DNA of 64,000 nt from Haloferax elongans ATCC BAA-1513 (GTDB lineage: Archaea; Halobacteriota; Halobacteria; Halobacteriales; Haloferacaceae): the NCBI RefSeq assembly GCF_000336755.1, contig NZ_AOLK01000011.1:389440-453439 (forward strand), read 5' to 3'. Positions 35,307-43,756 of the stretch are shown here, in pieces. The notes beneath the pieces are model-generated. The model did no database searches. It was not told the origin of the DNA and saw nothing but the letters and a program-made list of their open reading frames with translations. Made by a program: the position numbers and the translations under genes. Each line of letters opens with the position of its first letter. The stretch's first letter is position 1.

Positions 35307-36377
35307 ATGATACGAGTGGGTGTCAACGGCTACGGTACAATCGGAAAGCGCGTCGCCGACGCGGTCGAGGCGCAGCCCGACATGGAAATTATCGGCGTGG
35401 CCAAGACCCAGCCCAACTTCGAAGCGCACACTGCAGTCAAACGCGGCTACCCGATGTACGCCGCCATCCCCGAACGTGCTCCGTTGTTCGCCGAAGCTGG
35501 CATCGAGGTCGCCGGTGAAGTCGACGAACTCGTCGCGGAAGCGGACATTATCGTCGACTGCACGCCCTCCGGAATCGGGGAGCAGAACCGAGAACTGTAC
35601 GAAACCCACCACACGCCCGCCATCTTCCAGGGCGGCGAGAGTGCGGACGTCGCGGACGTGAGCTTCAACGCTCGCTCGAACTTCGACGCCGCACGTGACG
35701 CCGACTACGTCCGCGTCGTCTCCTGTAACACGACTGGACTCTCTCGCGTCATCGCCCCGCTCGAAGAGGAGTACGGCGTCGAGAAGGTACGCGCAACACT
35801 GGTTCGCCGTGGCGGTGACCCGGGACAGAACTCTCGCGGACCAATCAACGACATCCTCCCGAACCCAATCAAAGTTCCTTCGCACCACGGCCCTGACGTC
35901 AAGACCATTTTCCCCGACCTCGAAATCGACACGCTCGGACTGAAAGTCCCAGCGACGCTCATGCACGTCCACGCGCTGAACGTCACGCTCGGCGACGACG
36001 TGACGGGCGCGCACGTCCGCCAACTGCTCGAAGACGAAGACCGCATCTACGTCATTCCGGAAGGGCTCGGCATCGACGGTGCAGGGAAGCTCAAGGACCT
36101 CGCACTCGACGCCGGCCGCCCGCGTGGCGACCTCTGGGAGAACTGCGTGTGGGGCGAATCCATCGGCGTGAACGGCCGCGACCTCTATCTGTTCCAGGCC
36201 ATCCACCAGGAATCCGACGTGATTCCGGAGAACGTCGACGCTATTCGCGCGATGTTCGACCTCGAAGACAAAGAGACCAGCATGCAGCGCACCGACCGCC
36301 AACTCGGCGTCGGTATCACTGGCGACCCTTCTGGGTTCTCTGAGCAGGCGCGCGCGGAGTTCGCTGACGACGACTAG
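35307..36377 (+). CDS. gapII: Type II (archaeal) glyceraldehyde-3-phosphate dehydrogenase
   Basis: A 356-residue phosphorylating GAPDH of the archaeal class: [17 protein letters not shown] Rossmann start, [16 protein letters not shown], the catalytic Cys in [14 protein letters not shown] near residue 141, and [12 protein letters not shown]. In Haloferax volcanii the type II enzyme (HVO_0478) works in gluconeogenesis while the type I enzyme (38360 here) serves glycolysis; the same split is inferred. TATA-like AATAACTA (35273-35280) gives a leaderless ATG at 35307, so the longer frame from 35280 is rejected. Confidence 0.95.
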   Translation: MIRVGVNGYGTIGKRVADAVEAQPDMEIIGVAKTQPNFEAHTAVKRGYPMYAAIPERAPLFAEAGIEVAGEVDELVAEADIIVDCTPSGIGEQNRELYETHHTPAIFQGGESADVADVSFNARSNFDAARDADYVRVVSCNTTGLSRVIAPLEEEYGVEKVRATLVRRGGDPGQNSRGPINDILPNPIKVPSHHGPDVKTIFPDLEIDTLGLKVPATLMHVHALNVTLGDDVTGAHVRQLLEDEDRIYVIPEGLGIDGAGKLKDLALDAGRPRGDLWENCVWGESIGVNGRDLYLFQAIHQESDVIPENVDAIRAMFDLEDKETSMQRTDRQLGVGITGDPSGFSEQARAEFADDD

Positions 36378-36452
36378 TCGGCGAATCGCCTGTTCAGTTC
36401 TCGGATTTCGCGTTTCGGTTCTCGCGTTTCGTTCTCAATTCTCGCATCCCGC

Positions 36453-36941
36453 TTACAGCCGCTCGAACGACACGTTTCCCGTCCCGAGGTCGACGACCGC
36501 GACGTGGAAGTCGTCGTCAGCGCCCGAAATCGGAAGTCCGCCAGGGTTGAGGTGCGTCGTCTTCCCGTGGTGTTCGACCACCCGTTCGTGGGTGTGACCC
36601 CGGAGGACGTAGTCGTAGGACCCCGATTCAATAAGTGCGTCCACCAACCCCGCTTCGGTGCCGTGGTAGACGGCTATCTCCTCGCCATCGAGCGTCAGGT
36701 GTGCGAAATCGTCGTGGTAGGTGCCGAACGACTCGACGATTTCTCGGAGTTTCCACTCGCCGTCGTTGTTTCCGCGGACCGCGTGGAAGTCGAAGCCCGC
36801 GTCGAACGGGGTCGCAGAGAAGGGCGAGACGATGTCGCCGCAGTGGACGACCACGTCCACGCTTTCCGCTTCGAAGTACGCTACCGCCGCCTCGACGTAG
36901 TCGAGGTTGTCGTGCGTGTCGGAGACGACGCCGAGTTTCAT
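36453..36941 (-). CDS. YfcE/MJ0936-type metallophosphoesterase
   Basis: A 162-residue calcineurin-like phosphodiesterase: VVSDTHDN (D8, H10), VVHCGDIVS, VRGNNDGE (GNxD block), AVYHGTEAG and LRGHTHERVVEHHGKTTHLNPGGL, the complete set of five metal motifs. It hydrolyses phosphodiesters, natural substrate unknown. The long frame running upstream on the same strand past 36941 is a shadow of pgk. Stop is 76 bp from the convergent gapII stop. Confidence 0.93.
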   Translation of the reverse strand: MKLGVVSDTHDNLDYVEAAVAYFEAESVDVVVHCGDIVSPFSATPFDAGFDFHAVRGNNDGEWKLREIVESFGTYHDDFAHLTLDGEEIAVYHGTEAGLVDALIESGSYDYVLRGHTHERVVEHHGKTTHLNPGGLPISGADDDFHVAVVDLGTGNVSFERL

Positions 36942-37021
36942 GTCTCTCGATTCGGCGGCATCGGGTATCAACGTTCGGCGAGTCGGATGACAGTCAGAAA
37001 AACCGCGTCCGAGTAACGTCG

Positions 37022-38227
37022 TCAGTCCTGAGTCAGCACTTCGACGCCAGCCAGCGGCGCGCCCGTCAGCGCGCGGATGTAAGCACCGCCAGCGATGGAG
37101 ACGTGGCCGAAGTCGTCCTCGTCCATGCCGTACATCTCGATAGCGCGGGAGGTGTCGCCGCCGCCGACGACGGAGAAGCAGTCGGTCTCGGAGATGGCGC
37201 GGAGGACGCCGACAGTCCCGGCAGAGAAGCGCTCGTCTTCGAACAGACCGAGTGCGCCCTTCACGAAGACAGCCTCGGAGTCGCGGATGACGTGGTCGTA
37301 CGTCTCGACCGTCTCGGTACCAACGTCGAGATAGGCGCGGTCTTTCTCGTCGATGTCGGAGACGGTGATTTCCGCGCGCTCGTCCTCGTCGTCTTCGTAC
37401 GCGAGGTCCGCGGCGAGCGTAATCTGGTCGCCGCGCTCGTCGAGGAGCGATTCGATGGTCTCGCGGTTGGCCTCCCACTGGTCGTCGAAGAAGTCCATGC
37501 CGTCAAGGTCGAAGCCGACGTCGTGGCCCGCGGCGCGGAGGAACAGTTCGCCCGCGATACCGCCGAGCAGGAAGCGGTCGACTTTGTCGCCGAGGTTGTT
37601 CATCACGTCGATGACGTCGGTGGCTTTCGTCCCGCCGACGACCATCGTGACCTGCCCGTCGAACTCGCGTGTCGCAATCGAGGAGTTCGCTTCGTACTCG
37701 GTCTGCATCACGCGACCCGCGTAGGCGGGCAGTTCGAGCGCGAAGCCGACGAGAGAGGCGTGGGACCGGTGGGCGGCGGAGTAGGCGTCGTTGATGTAGG
37801 CGTCGAACAGGGGCGCGAGCGTCTGAACGAACTCGGTGTCGGCTTTGACTTCGGGGGCTTCTTCGGGGAGTTCCTCGTCGCACATCCGGGTGTTTTCGAG
37901 GAGGAGAACCTCGCCTGCGGACAGCGACTCGATGGCGTCGATGGCCTCGTCACCGAAGGTGTCGGCGACGAACTGGACGTCGCGGTCGATGTGCTTGGCG
38001 AGGATGGCGGCGTGCTGTTCGAGCGAGACGAAATCGTCCCCGCCGGGGCGACCCTGGTGGGCCATCAGGACGACTCGGTGGCCGCCCTCGGCGAGTTCGC
38101 GGACCGTCTCGGCGTGACGGTCGAAGCGGCGGTTGTCCTGTACCTCGCCGTCTTCGACGGGAGAATTGAGGTCGAGTCGGACGAGGACGCGCTGTTCTGG
38201 GTCGAGGTCGTCGAGGGTGTTGAACAT
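37022..38227 (-). CDS. pgk: Phosphoglycerate kinase
   Basis: A 401-residue PGK with VLVRLDLNSPVEDGEV and NRRFDRHAETVRELAEGGHRVVLMAHQGRPG at the N-terminus, the hinge region with AYINDAYSAAHRSHASLVGF, and the nucleotide-binding C-terminal domain ending SVVGGGDTSRAIEMYGMDEDDFGHVSIAGGAYIRALTG. It interconverts 1,3-bisphosphoglycerate and 3-phosphoglycerate. Placed between gapII and gapI; transcription from a minus-strand TATA-like CACTAAGTAAC (38248-38258). In Haloferax the order is conserved. Confidence 0.97.
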   Translation of the reverse strand: MFNTLDDLDPEQRVLVRLDLNSPVEDGEVQDNRRFDRHAETVRELAEGGHRVVLMAHQGRPGGDDFVSLEQHAAILAKHIDRDVQFVADTFGDEAIDAIESLSAGEVLLLENTRMCDEELPEEAPEVKADTEFVQTLAPLFDAYINDAYSAAHRSHASLVGFALELPAYAGRVMQTEYEANSSIATREFDGQVTMVVGGTKATDVIDVMNNLGDKVDRFLLGGIAGELFLRAAGHDVGFDLDGMDFFDDQWEANRETIESLLDERGDQITLAADLAYEDDEDERAEITVSDIDEKDRAYLDVGTETVETYDHVIRDSEAVFVKGALGLFEDERFSAGTVGVLRAISETDCFSVVGGGDTSRAIEMYGMDEDDFGHVSIAGGAYIRALTGAPLAGVEVLTQD

Positions 38228-38359
38228 CAGGTGAGAGAACGAAGAGGTGTTACTTAGTGGTGGTCGGGTTGGACCGAAGGCGTGGACTGTTCGGTCGGTG
38301 TCGCGGTCGAATCCGAAACGGGTGTCGCGGCCGAGTCGGCGGCCGAGTCGTGGACGTGG

Positions 38360-39412
38360 TTACTGGTGCGTGATGAAGTGTGCGACGTCGAGCATCCGGT
38401 TGGAGAAGCCGTACTCGTTGTCGTACCACGTCAGAATCTTGTAGAGACCGCCGTCGTTGACCTGGTTCGTCGTGTTGAGGTCGACGGTGCTGGAGAACGG
38501 CAGGCCGAGGATGTCACGCGAGGTGACTTCGTCGTCCGTGTAGCCGAGGACGCCAGCGAGCGGGCCGGAGTCGGCGGCGGCGCGGAAGGCGTCGTTGATT
38601 TCCTCGACGGACGGCTTGTCTTCGAGCCGGACGACGAGTTCCGTGAGCGACCCGTTCGGAACAGGGACGCGAATCGCCATCCCGTCGAGCTTGCCGTCGA
38701 GCTGGGGCAGAATCTCGGTCGCCGCCTGTGCGGCACCGGTCGTCGTGGGGACGATGTTCTCGGCGGCGGCGCGCCCACGACGCTGCTTGGCGTGCGGGCT
38801 GTCGATGAGGTTCTGGCTGCCCGTGTAGGCGTGGACGGTCGTCAGGAGACCGTTCTCGATGCCGAACTCCTCGTCGAGCACCTTCGCGACCGGCGTGACG
38901 GAGTTGGTCGTACAGGAGGCGTTCGAGACGATGTCTTCGCCCTCGTACTCGTCGTGGTTGACACCGTAGACGAGCTGCTTGACCGGTTCGTCGCCCTTCG
39001 GCGGGGCGGAGATGACGACCTTGTCAGCACCGGCTTCGAGGTGCGCCGAGGCGTCCTGCTTCGTTCGGAAGATGCCCGTACATTCGAGGGCGACGTCCAC
39101 GTCGAGTTCGTCCCACGGCAGTTCTGCCGGGCTCTGGACGTTGTAGAGGCCGACGGACGTGCCGCCGATAGTCAGCGAGTCGCCGTCGCGTTCGACGCCG
39201 TCGAGACGACCCATGACGGAGTCGTACTTCGCGAGGTACGCCATGTCGTCGAAGTCCATGACGTCGTTGATAGCGACGAGGTCGACCTTCGGGTTCTCCT
39301 GTACGGCACGGAAGATGTTCCGACCGATTCGGCCGAACCCGTTGAGTGCCACCCGCACCACGTCCGACTCGTCCACGCTCTCGTCCGCGTTGAGGTAAGA
39401 AATTTCACTCAT
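38360..39412 (-). CDS. gapI: Type I glyceraldehyde-3-phosphate dehydrogenase
   Basis: A 350-residue bacterial/eukaryotic-type GAPDH: VRVALNGFGRIGRNIFRAV, catalytic Cys in SNASCTTNSVTPVAKVL near residue 160, HAYTGSQNLIDSPHAKQRRGRAAAENIVPTTTGAA and the C-terminal WYDNEYGFSNRMLDV. The N-terminal 16-residue extension (SEISYLNADESVDES) is typical of haloarchaeal copies. In H. volcanii this enzyme is the glycolytic one and is induced by sugars. Minus-strand TATA AGATATACTG (about 39450-39459) with BRE CCGAAAC predicts a leader of about 18 nt. pgk follows 132 bp downstream. Confidence 0.96.
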   Translation of the reverse strand: MSEISYLNADESVDESDVVRVALNGFGRIGRNIFRAVQENPKVDLVAINDVMDFDDMAYLAKYDSVMGRLDGVERDGDSLTIGGTSVGLYNVQSPAELPWDELDVDVALECTGIFRTKQDASAHLEAGADKVVISAPPKGDEPVKQLVYGVNHDEYEGEDIVSNASCTTNSVTPVAKVLDEEFGIENGLLTTVHAYTGSQNLIDSPHAKQRRGRAAAENIVPTTTGAAQAATEILPQLDGKLDGMAIRVPVPNGSLTELVVRLEDKPSVEEINDAFRAAADSGPLAGVLGYTDDEVTSRDILGLPFSSTVDLNTTNQVNDGGLYKILTWYDNEYGFSNRMLDVAHFITHQ

Positions 39413-39665
39413 GTTCGAGTAGTTTCCAGCTAGATATCCAGGTGCCAACAGTATATCTGTTTCGGAAAACGCAGAGAATCAAGCGGGAGCTGTCGTCTCC
39501 GCACAACCATACACAAAAATCAATCAAAATCAAACAAACCGCTCTACTCTTCGGCAGACGGCGAAGCGGTCGTCAGTGGCCGCATGAACCCTGTTCGTGC
39601 CGATTCTCCGAGATGTGACTGTCGCGGACAGAAACGTTATAACCTCCCATTCCATAGCGGCCCCC

Positions 39666-40028
39666 ATGGTCAGAGACGACCGCGACGACCCGTTCGACAA
39701 CATCTTCGACGAAATCGAACGGATGATGAACGACATGACGAGAGGCGACGCCGGATTCGCCTCCGAAACCCACATCCACGTGTACGATGAGGGTGACGTG
39801 CTTCGACTCGTCGCGGACCTCCCGGGCGTCGATAAAGACGCAATCGACCTCAAGTGCGACGGTGAAACGTTGACAATCAGCGCCGCCGGAGACCGCCGCG
39901 AGTACGACGAACGTGTCCGCCTCCCCGCACACGTCGACGAACACTCCGCGAGCGCCACCTTCAACAACGGCGTCCTGCAGGTCACGTTCGACCGCGCTGA
40001 GGACTCCGCCGAAATCGACGTCGAGTAA
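39666..40028 (+). CDS. Small heat-shock protein (Hsp20 family), third copy
   Basis: A 120-residue shorter sHSP: N-terminal RDDPFDNIFDEIERMMNDMTRG, an alpha-crystallin domain with LVADLPGVDKDAIDLKCDGETLTISAAGDRREYDERVRLP and end SATFNNGVLQVTFDRAEDSAEIDVE. The basic Arg loop seen in the copies at 9299 and 9889 is missing, so it is a separate lineage. Start supported by TATA GTTATAACC (39635-39643), 27 bp upstream. It converges on the ATP-grasp gene. Confidence 0.93.
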   Translation: MVRDDRDDPFDNIFDEIERMMNDMTRGDAGFASETHIHVYDEGDVLRLVADLPGVDKDAIDLKCDGETLTISAAGDRREYDERVRLPAHVDEHSASATFNNGVLQVTFDRAEDSAEIDVE

Positions 40029-40053
40029 CGCGCTCGCCGCCGGAACGGCCGAT

Positions 40054-40926
40054 TTACGACTTCTTTGCGACCCGCTCGACCAGCGCCGCCAGTCTGTCGA
40101 AAAAGCCCGCTTCGTACTTCGCGTCGTCGTCGATAGTAGGTCGTGCATTCGTCTCCGAGACGACGACCCGGCCGTCAGATTCGAGGAGGTCAACGCCGAG
40201 ATAGCGAATCCCGAGTTCGTCGGCGACCGACTCGGCCAGTTGCCGGTGTCGGTCTGGGAGTTCGATGCCGACTGCCTCGGCTCCCCGGTGAACGTTGTGT
40301 TTCCATCGCCCCTCGTCTCGCGCGCCTTCGGGTAAGCGACGTTCGACTGCGCCGACGACCCGACCGTCCAGTACCATCACGCGATAGTCGCGGGCGTCCG
40401 GCAGCCACTCTTGGACGAGATACGATTTGTCGCCGGTGGCGCGATAGTCGTGGACGAGATTCAGGTGGTCGACGAGACCGAGCAGTGAGTCGGGGTCGTG
40501 GGCCTTCGCGATTCCGGTGCCGCGGGTCGTCGAGTTCGGTTTGACGACGACCGGGTAGTCGATATCGGCGTCGGCGACGGCCCGGAGGAGTTCCTCACCG
40601 TCGGTCGGATTCGAGACGTACACGCTCTCCGGGACCGGAAGTCCAGCACGAGAGAGTCGTGCAATAACGTCCGCCTTGTTCCGCGACGTGAGCACGTCCT
40701 CGCGAGTGTTCACCCACGGGATGTCGTGTCGGGCGGCGACGACACCACCTTCCATCGCGCGCGTGGGGAAGACGAACCCGACATCGAACTCGTCGCTCGG
40801 GGGGCGACCGAGGTCGAGCGCGAACTGCTTGGCGCGCAGGTGACCCACCTCGATACCGCGCGCCGCGAGTGGCTCGCGCATCCGCTCGAACGTCTCGCTG
40901 CTGGTCGTGACGGCCAGCCGAAGCAT
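40054..40926 (-). CDS. RimK-type ATP-grasp ligase
   Basis: A 290-residue ATP-grasp enzyme: central domain RNKADVIARLSRAGLPVPESVYV (pre-ATP-grasp), the ATP-binding YPVVVKPNSTTRGTGIAKA, VQEWLPDARDYRVMVLDGRVVGAVERRLPEGARDEGRWKHNVHRGAEAV and metal-binding ESDGRVVVSETNARPTIDD near the C-terminus. RimK relatives add Glu or other amino acids to proteins or cofactors (for example in archaeal coenzyme F420 or ribosome modification). The neighbouring L10e gene makes a ribosomal target conceivable but this is speculation. Confidence 0.87.
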   Translation of the reverse strand: MLRLAVTTSSETFERMREPLAARGIEVGHLRAKQFALDLGRPPSDEFDVGFVFPTRAMEGGVVAARHDIPWVNTREDVLTSRNKADVIARLSRAGLPVPESVYVSNPTDGEELLRAVADADIDYPVVVKPNSTTRGTGIAKAHDPDSLLGLVDHLNLVHDYRATGDKSYLVQEWLPDARDYRVMVLDGRVVGAVERRLPEGARDEGRWKHNVHRGAEAVGIELPDRHRQLAESVADELGIRYLGVDLLESDGRVVVSETNARPTIDDDAKYEAGFFDRLAALVERVAKKS

Positions 40927-40976
40927 ACGCTACGAGGGGCAGCGCCGGGTCAAAAAGTGGCTGGTTCGTGGCGAAC

Positions 40977-41507
40977 TTACGCGACGAGCAGTTCTTCGCC
41001 GCGCTCGACGACGATGCGGCACGGCGGCGACATCTTGTTGTACGCACGGCGGAAGGCGTCCTTCGCGGTTGCGGCGTCTTCGACGTCGCAGTAGATGGTG
41101 AAGACCTTCTCGCCCTTGGGGATGCGAGCGGCGGTACCGACGACCTTACCGAACGACTGGCGCATCCCGTCGGAAACACGGTCTGCACCGGCACCGGTTG
41201 CCTGCTTGTTCTCGCGGATGACGTGGTGCGGGAACTTGCGCAGGACCATCTTGTACTGCTTCTCGCCGGCGTTCTTGAGCATCGTACGGTTCGCCGACAG
41301 ACGTGCGGATTCGAGCGAACCGTGGCGAATCTGGACGTCCTCGTCGACGATCAGGCTGATCTCGACGGGGTAGTCCTCGGGGTCCGCCTGCAGGTCGCCC
41401 ATGTTGTGCTGTGCGATTTTGGAACCGGGAATGCCCGTGATGTACTCGCGTCGCGTGTACGCCGGGTTCTTGATCTCCCGGTACATAGAGGCGGGTTTGT
41501 CTGACAT
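40977..41507 (-). CDS. rpl10e: Ribosomal protein L10e (uL16 family)
   Basis: A 176-residue archaeal L10e/L16 protein: [79 protein letters not shown] and the C-terminal [17 protein letters not shown]. It lies at the peptidyl-transferase/5S rRNA region of the large subunit. The minus-strand TATA (CGTTTTTAG, about 41539-41547) overlaps a perfect 14-bp palindrome, described separately. The real start is 41507; the longer frame upstream is spurious. Confidence 0.96.
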   Translation of the reverse strand: MSDKPASMYREIKNPAYTRREYITGIPGSKIAQHNMGDLQADPEDYPVEISLIVDEDVQIRHGSLESARLSANRTMLKNAGEKQYKMVLRKFPHHVIRENKQATGAGADRVSDGMRQSFGKVVGTAARIPKGEKVFTIYCDVEDAATAKDAFRRAYNKMSPPCRIVVERGEELLVA

Positions 41508-41544
41508 AGTTACTTGTGAGGTGTGAGGGTCACACGGGCTAAAA

Positions 41545-41558
41545 ACGCTTCGAAGCGT
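41545..41558. promoter_or_regulatory. 14-bp palindrome in the L10e core promoter
   Basis: ACGCTTCGAAGCGT is a perfect palindrome whose downstream end (on the minus strand) overlaps the TATA box of rpl10e. Protein binding here would block TBP/TFB. No second copy was noticed in the window. Confidence 0.45.
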
Positions 41559-41692
41559 CGTTCGGACGCCTCGTCGTGTGATTTTCTCACATGCACTCCC
41601 CCGCCGAACCGAATCGACGTGTTCCTGACACAACTCGTGGCTCGTGATACCGATGAACAGTCTTATCAGATTTCCTCACTTCGTTTCGGACG

Positions 41693-42343
41693 ATGTTGCT
41701 CGTCTGCGACACCATGCCGTCGGACGGTCCGACGTACTTCACGGACGCCCTCGTCACCATGGCGCTCGACGGGCGTGAGGGCGTCGTCCACTCGATACCC
41801 GATGCGGGCCTCCCGGCACTTTCGGGTGTCGACGCAGCCATCGTCACCGGGAGCACCGCAGGTGTCTACGAGGCCGACGACCGGCCGTGGATTGACGGTG
41901 CCAAAAAGCTCGTCCGCGACCTCGCTGCACGAGAGATTCCCACACTCGGCGTCTGCTTCGGCCACCAACTCGTCAACGACGCCTTCGGTGGCAGGGTCGA
42001 AGCGGGCGACCAACAACGCGGGCTGGTCGATGTCGAATTCGACGACGACCCGCTTTTCGGCGGCCTCTCCGAACGAATCCCGCTCGTCCACGGCGACTAC
42101 GTGGTCGAGCCGGGTGACGGCATGGAGGTCATCGGCTCGGCAGACTACTACGACCACCTCGCGACCCGACACGAGTCGCTCCCGGTCTGGACCGTCCAGT
42201 ACCACCCCGAGTTCACGGCGTCACTGCTCGACCGTGTTGCAGACGACTTCGGCTGGCCGGACACGGACGGCGAACGGGACTTCTCGGACGTGAACGCGGC
42301 ACAGACCGTCGACAACTTCGCGCTCGTGGCCGGTCTCGACTGA
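41693..42343 (+). CDS. Class I glutamine amidotransferase-like protein
   Basis: A 216-residue free-standing GATase domain: nucleophile elbow LGVCFGHQL with Cys88, the oxyanion/gamma-glutamyl region AAIVTGSTAGV, FGGRVEAGDQQRGLVDVEFDDDPLF, and the catalytic His/Glu in VQYHPEFTASLLD. It resembles the glutaminase half of GMP synthase-like enzymes, but no synthetase partner is adjacent. Start supported by TATA GTCTTATCAG (41658-41667). The TGA (42341-42343) abuts the nucS stop codon on the other strand with no gap. Confidence 0.88.
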   Translation: MLLVCDTMPSDGPTYFTDALVTMALDGREGVVHSIPDAGLPALSGVDAAIVTGSTAGVYEADDRPWIDGAKKLVRDLAAREIPTLGVCFGHQLVNDAFGGRVEAGDQQRGLVDVEFDDDPLFGGLSERIPLVHGDYVVEPGDGMEVIGSADYYDHLATRHESLPVWTVQYHPEFTASLLDRVADDFGWPDTDGERDFSDVNAAQTVDNFALVAGLD

Positions 42344-43123
42344 TTACTCTTCTTCTTCCTCGGTTTCTGGTCCACTCTCGTCGTTAGCCTCGGGCGGCCG
42401 CTCGCCTGTCTCCGGGTCGAGCGCGACGAATTCCAGTCCCTCACGGTCGAGTAGCTCCGCGGCTCGGTCCGTGACTGACGGGGCGACCAGAATGCCGCGA
42501 ATCGTCTCGCCGTCGCCGAACTCGCGGTGGAACGCGTCTACGTACCGGCGGAGTTGGCTCGCCGCGGCGGGGCCGACCCGCCTTCGCTTTAACTCCACGA
42601 CGACGGGATTCCCGTCGGCGTCCTCACCGAAGATGTCGACCGGGCCAGCGTCGCTCTGGCGCTCGGTTTCGAGTGGTTCGAACCCGGTTTCGAGGATGTC
42701 GGGGTCCGAGAGGATGTGCTGTCTGAGGTCTTCTTCGCTGCCGAACAGTTCGAGGTCGCTTCGGTCGTCGACGGCGTAGGTCGAACACTGGTCGACGCGC
42801 TCGAAGAACACGTCGAGTCGTTCGTCTGGATTCGAGCGCGTGCTTCGAACGCGGAGGCGACCGTCGCGGACGCTGGCGGTGTGTTCGCACCCCGGCGGTT
42901 GCCAGTTGACGGGCGTTCGCTTCTCGTCGGTGTGGACGAGGATGGAGCCGTCCGGTTTCAGAACCACCAGCCGGTCTCCGGGGCCGAGTTCACTCGTCGC
43001 GCGACCGTCGTAATCCACCGTACAACGACCGAACACCGTAATCATGTCTTCGCGCTCGAAGGCGGCTTCGAGATGGACGAGCGCGTCGCGGTGGGTCGGC
43101 CGGTGAAGTGTGTTCACCGTCAT
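42344..43123 (-). CDS. nucS: NucS, structure-/mismatch-specific endonuclease
   Basis: A 259-residue NucS: N-terminal DNA-binding domain (MTVNTLHRPTHRDALVHLEAAFEREDMITVFGRCTVDYDGRATSELGPGDRLVVLKPDGSILVHT) and a C-terminal PD-(D/E)xK nuclease core (DAGPVDIFGEDADGNPVVVELKRRRVG). The catalytic Asp and E-x-K are intact. NucS (EndoMS) cuts both strands at mismatches or flap junctions and partners PCNA; the acidic C-terminal tail ends without a clear PIP box. The start at 43123 is chosen because the upstream 14 residues of the frame are not family-like. Haloarchaea with mutS may use NucS for a secondary role. Confidence 0.93.
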   Translation of the reverse strand: MTVNTLHRPTHRDALVHLEAAFEREDMITVFGRCTVDYDGRATSELGPGDRLVVLKPDGSILVHTDEKRTPVNWQPPGCEHTASVRDGRLRVRSTRSNPDERLDVFFERVDQCSTYAVDDRSDLELFGSEEDLRQHILSDPDILETGFEPLETERQSDAGPVDIFGEDADGNPVVVELKRRRVGPAAASQLRRYVDAFHREFGDGETIRGILVAPSVTDRAAELLDREGLEFVALDPETGERPPEANDESGPETEEEEE

Positions 43124-43230
43124 CCGGATGTCGTCGTGCGGTTCGTCGCCACAGGGGATAAACACCGCGTCGTCGCCCGAGGCGTGGGAGTCGATGCTAC
43201 GCTTATGTCACCCCCATGCGTATATGTACC

Positions 43231-43686
43231 ATGGCCCCCGAATATCCAGAGAGCAATCGAGTCGAGATGACCGACTCGGAAATCGACCGCATGCTCCGAG
43301 ACCACGGCGTCGGCGTGCTCTCGTTTGCTGACGAGGGTGTCGCGTATGGCATCCCCATCTCCTTCGGCTACGATGAAGAGCGAAGCAAGCTCTACTTCGT
43401 TTTCCTCCGCCCTGGAGACTCCTCGAAGAAGTCCGACTTCGCCGAGGAGACCGCGCGAGCGAGTTTCACCGTCTGGGAAGCGCCGTCGCGGTTCGAGTGG
43501 CGAAGTATCGTCGCCGAAGGTGAACTCCACCACATTGAGGACGACGACTGGGAGCGCGTCAACGAGATTCTCGAAGACAACGCCTGGTTCCCGAGTCTGT
43601 TCTCTGAGACCTCTCCCATGCAGGATATGCTCGGGTGGGAACTCCGTATCGACCACTGCTCCGGCCTCCAGCGACGACAGGCGTGA
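43231..43686 (+). CDS. Pyridoxamine 5'-phosphate oxidase-like FMN-binding protein, copy 1
   Basis: A 151-residue split-barrel flavin-binding protein: MTDSEIDRMLRDHGVGVLSFADEGVAYGIPISFGYDEERSKLYFVF, ASFTVWEAPSRFEWRSIVAEGELHHIEDDDW, and a C-terminal helix FSETSPMQDMLGWELRIDHCSGLQ. These proteins bind FMN or F420 and are often annotated PPOX class; the exact reaction is unknown. TATA at about 43203-43208 supports ATG 43231 over the earlier ATG at 43216. An ACCCC half-site lies between TATA and start. It shares the Y-G-I-P-I-S-F-G-Y core with the paralogue at 46227. Confidence 0.88.
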   Translation: MAPEYPESNRVEMTDSEIDRMLRDHGVGVLSFADEGVAYGIPISFGYDEERSKLYFVFLRPGDSSKKSDFAEETARASFTVWEAPSRFEWRSIVAEGELHHIEDDDWERVNEILEDNAWFPSLFSETSPMQDMLGWELRIDHCSGLQRRQA

Positions 43687-43756
43687 GACGCCCGTCTGCG
43701 CGGAGCGAACGCACTGCCGCAGTTGCTCTTTTATTTCGCCACCCGTCGTATCGAGT

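Noticed and set aside
36635-38257. 540-codon plus-strand frame across pgk
   Set aside because: Shadow of pgk, which carries full family motifs on the minus strand.
38282-39433. 383-codon plus-strand frame opposite gapI
   Set aside because: Antisense shadow; gapI is intact.
41577-41692. Sequence between L10e and the GATase gene as a small RNA gene
   Set aside because: Both promoters account for the TATA-like signals there; no extra hairpin or conserved element was seen.
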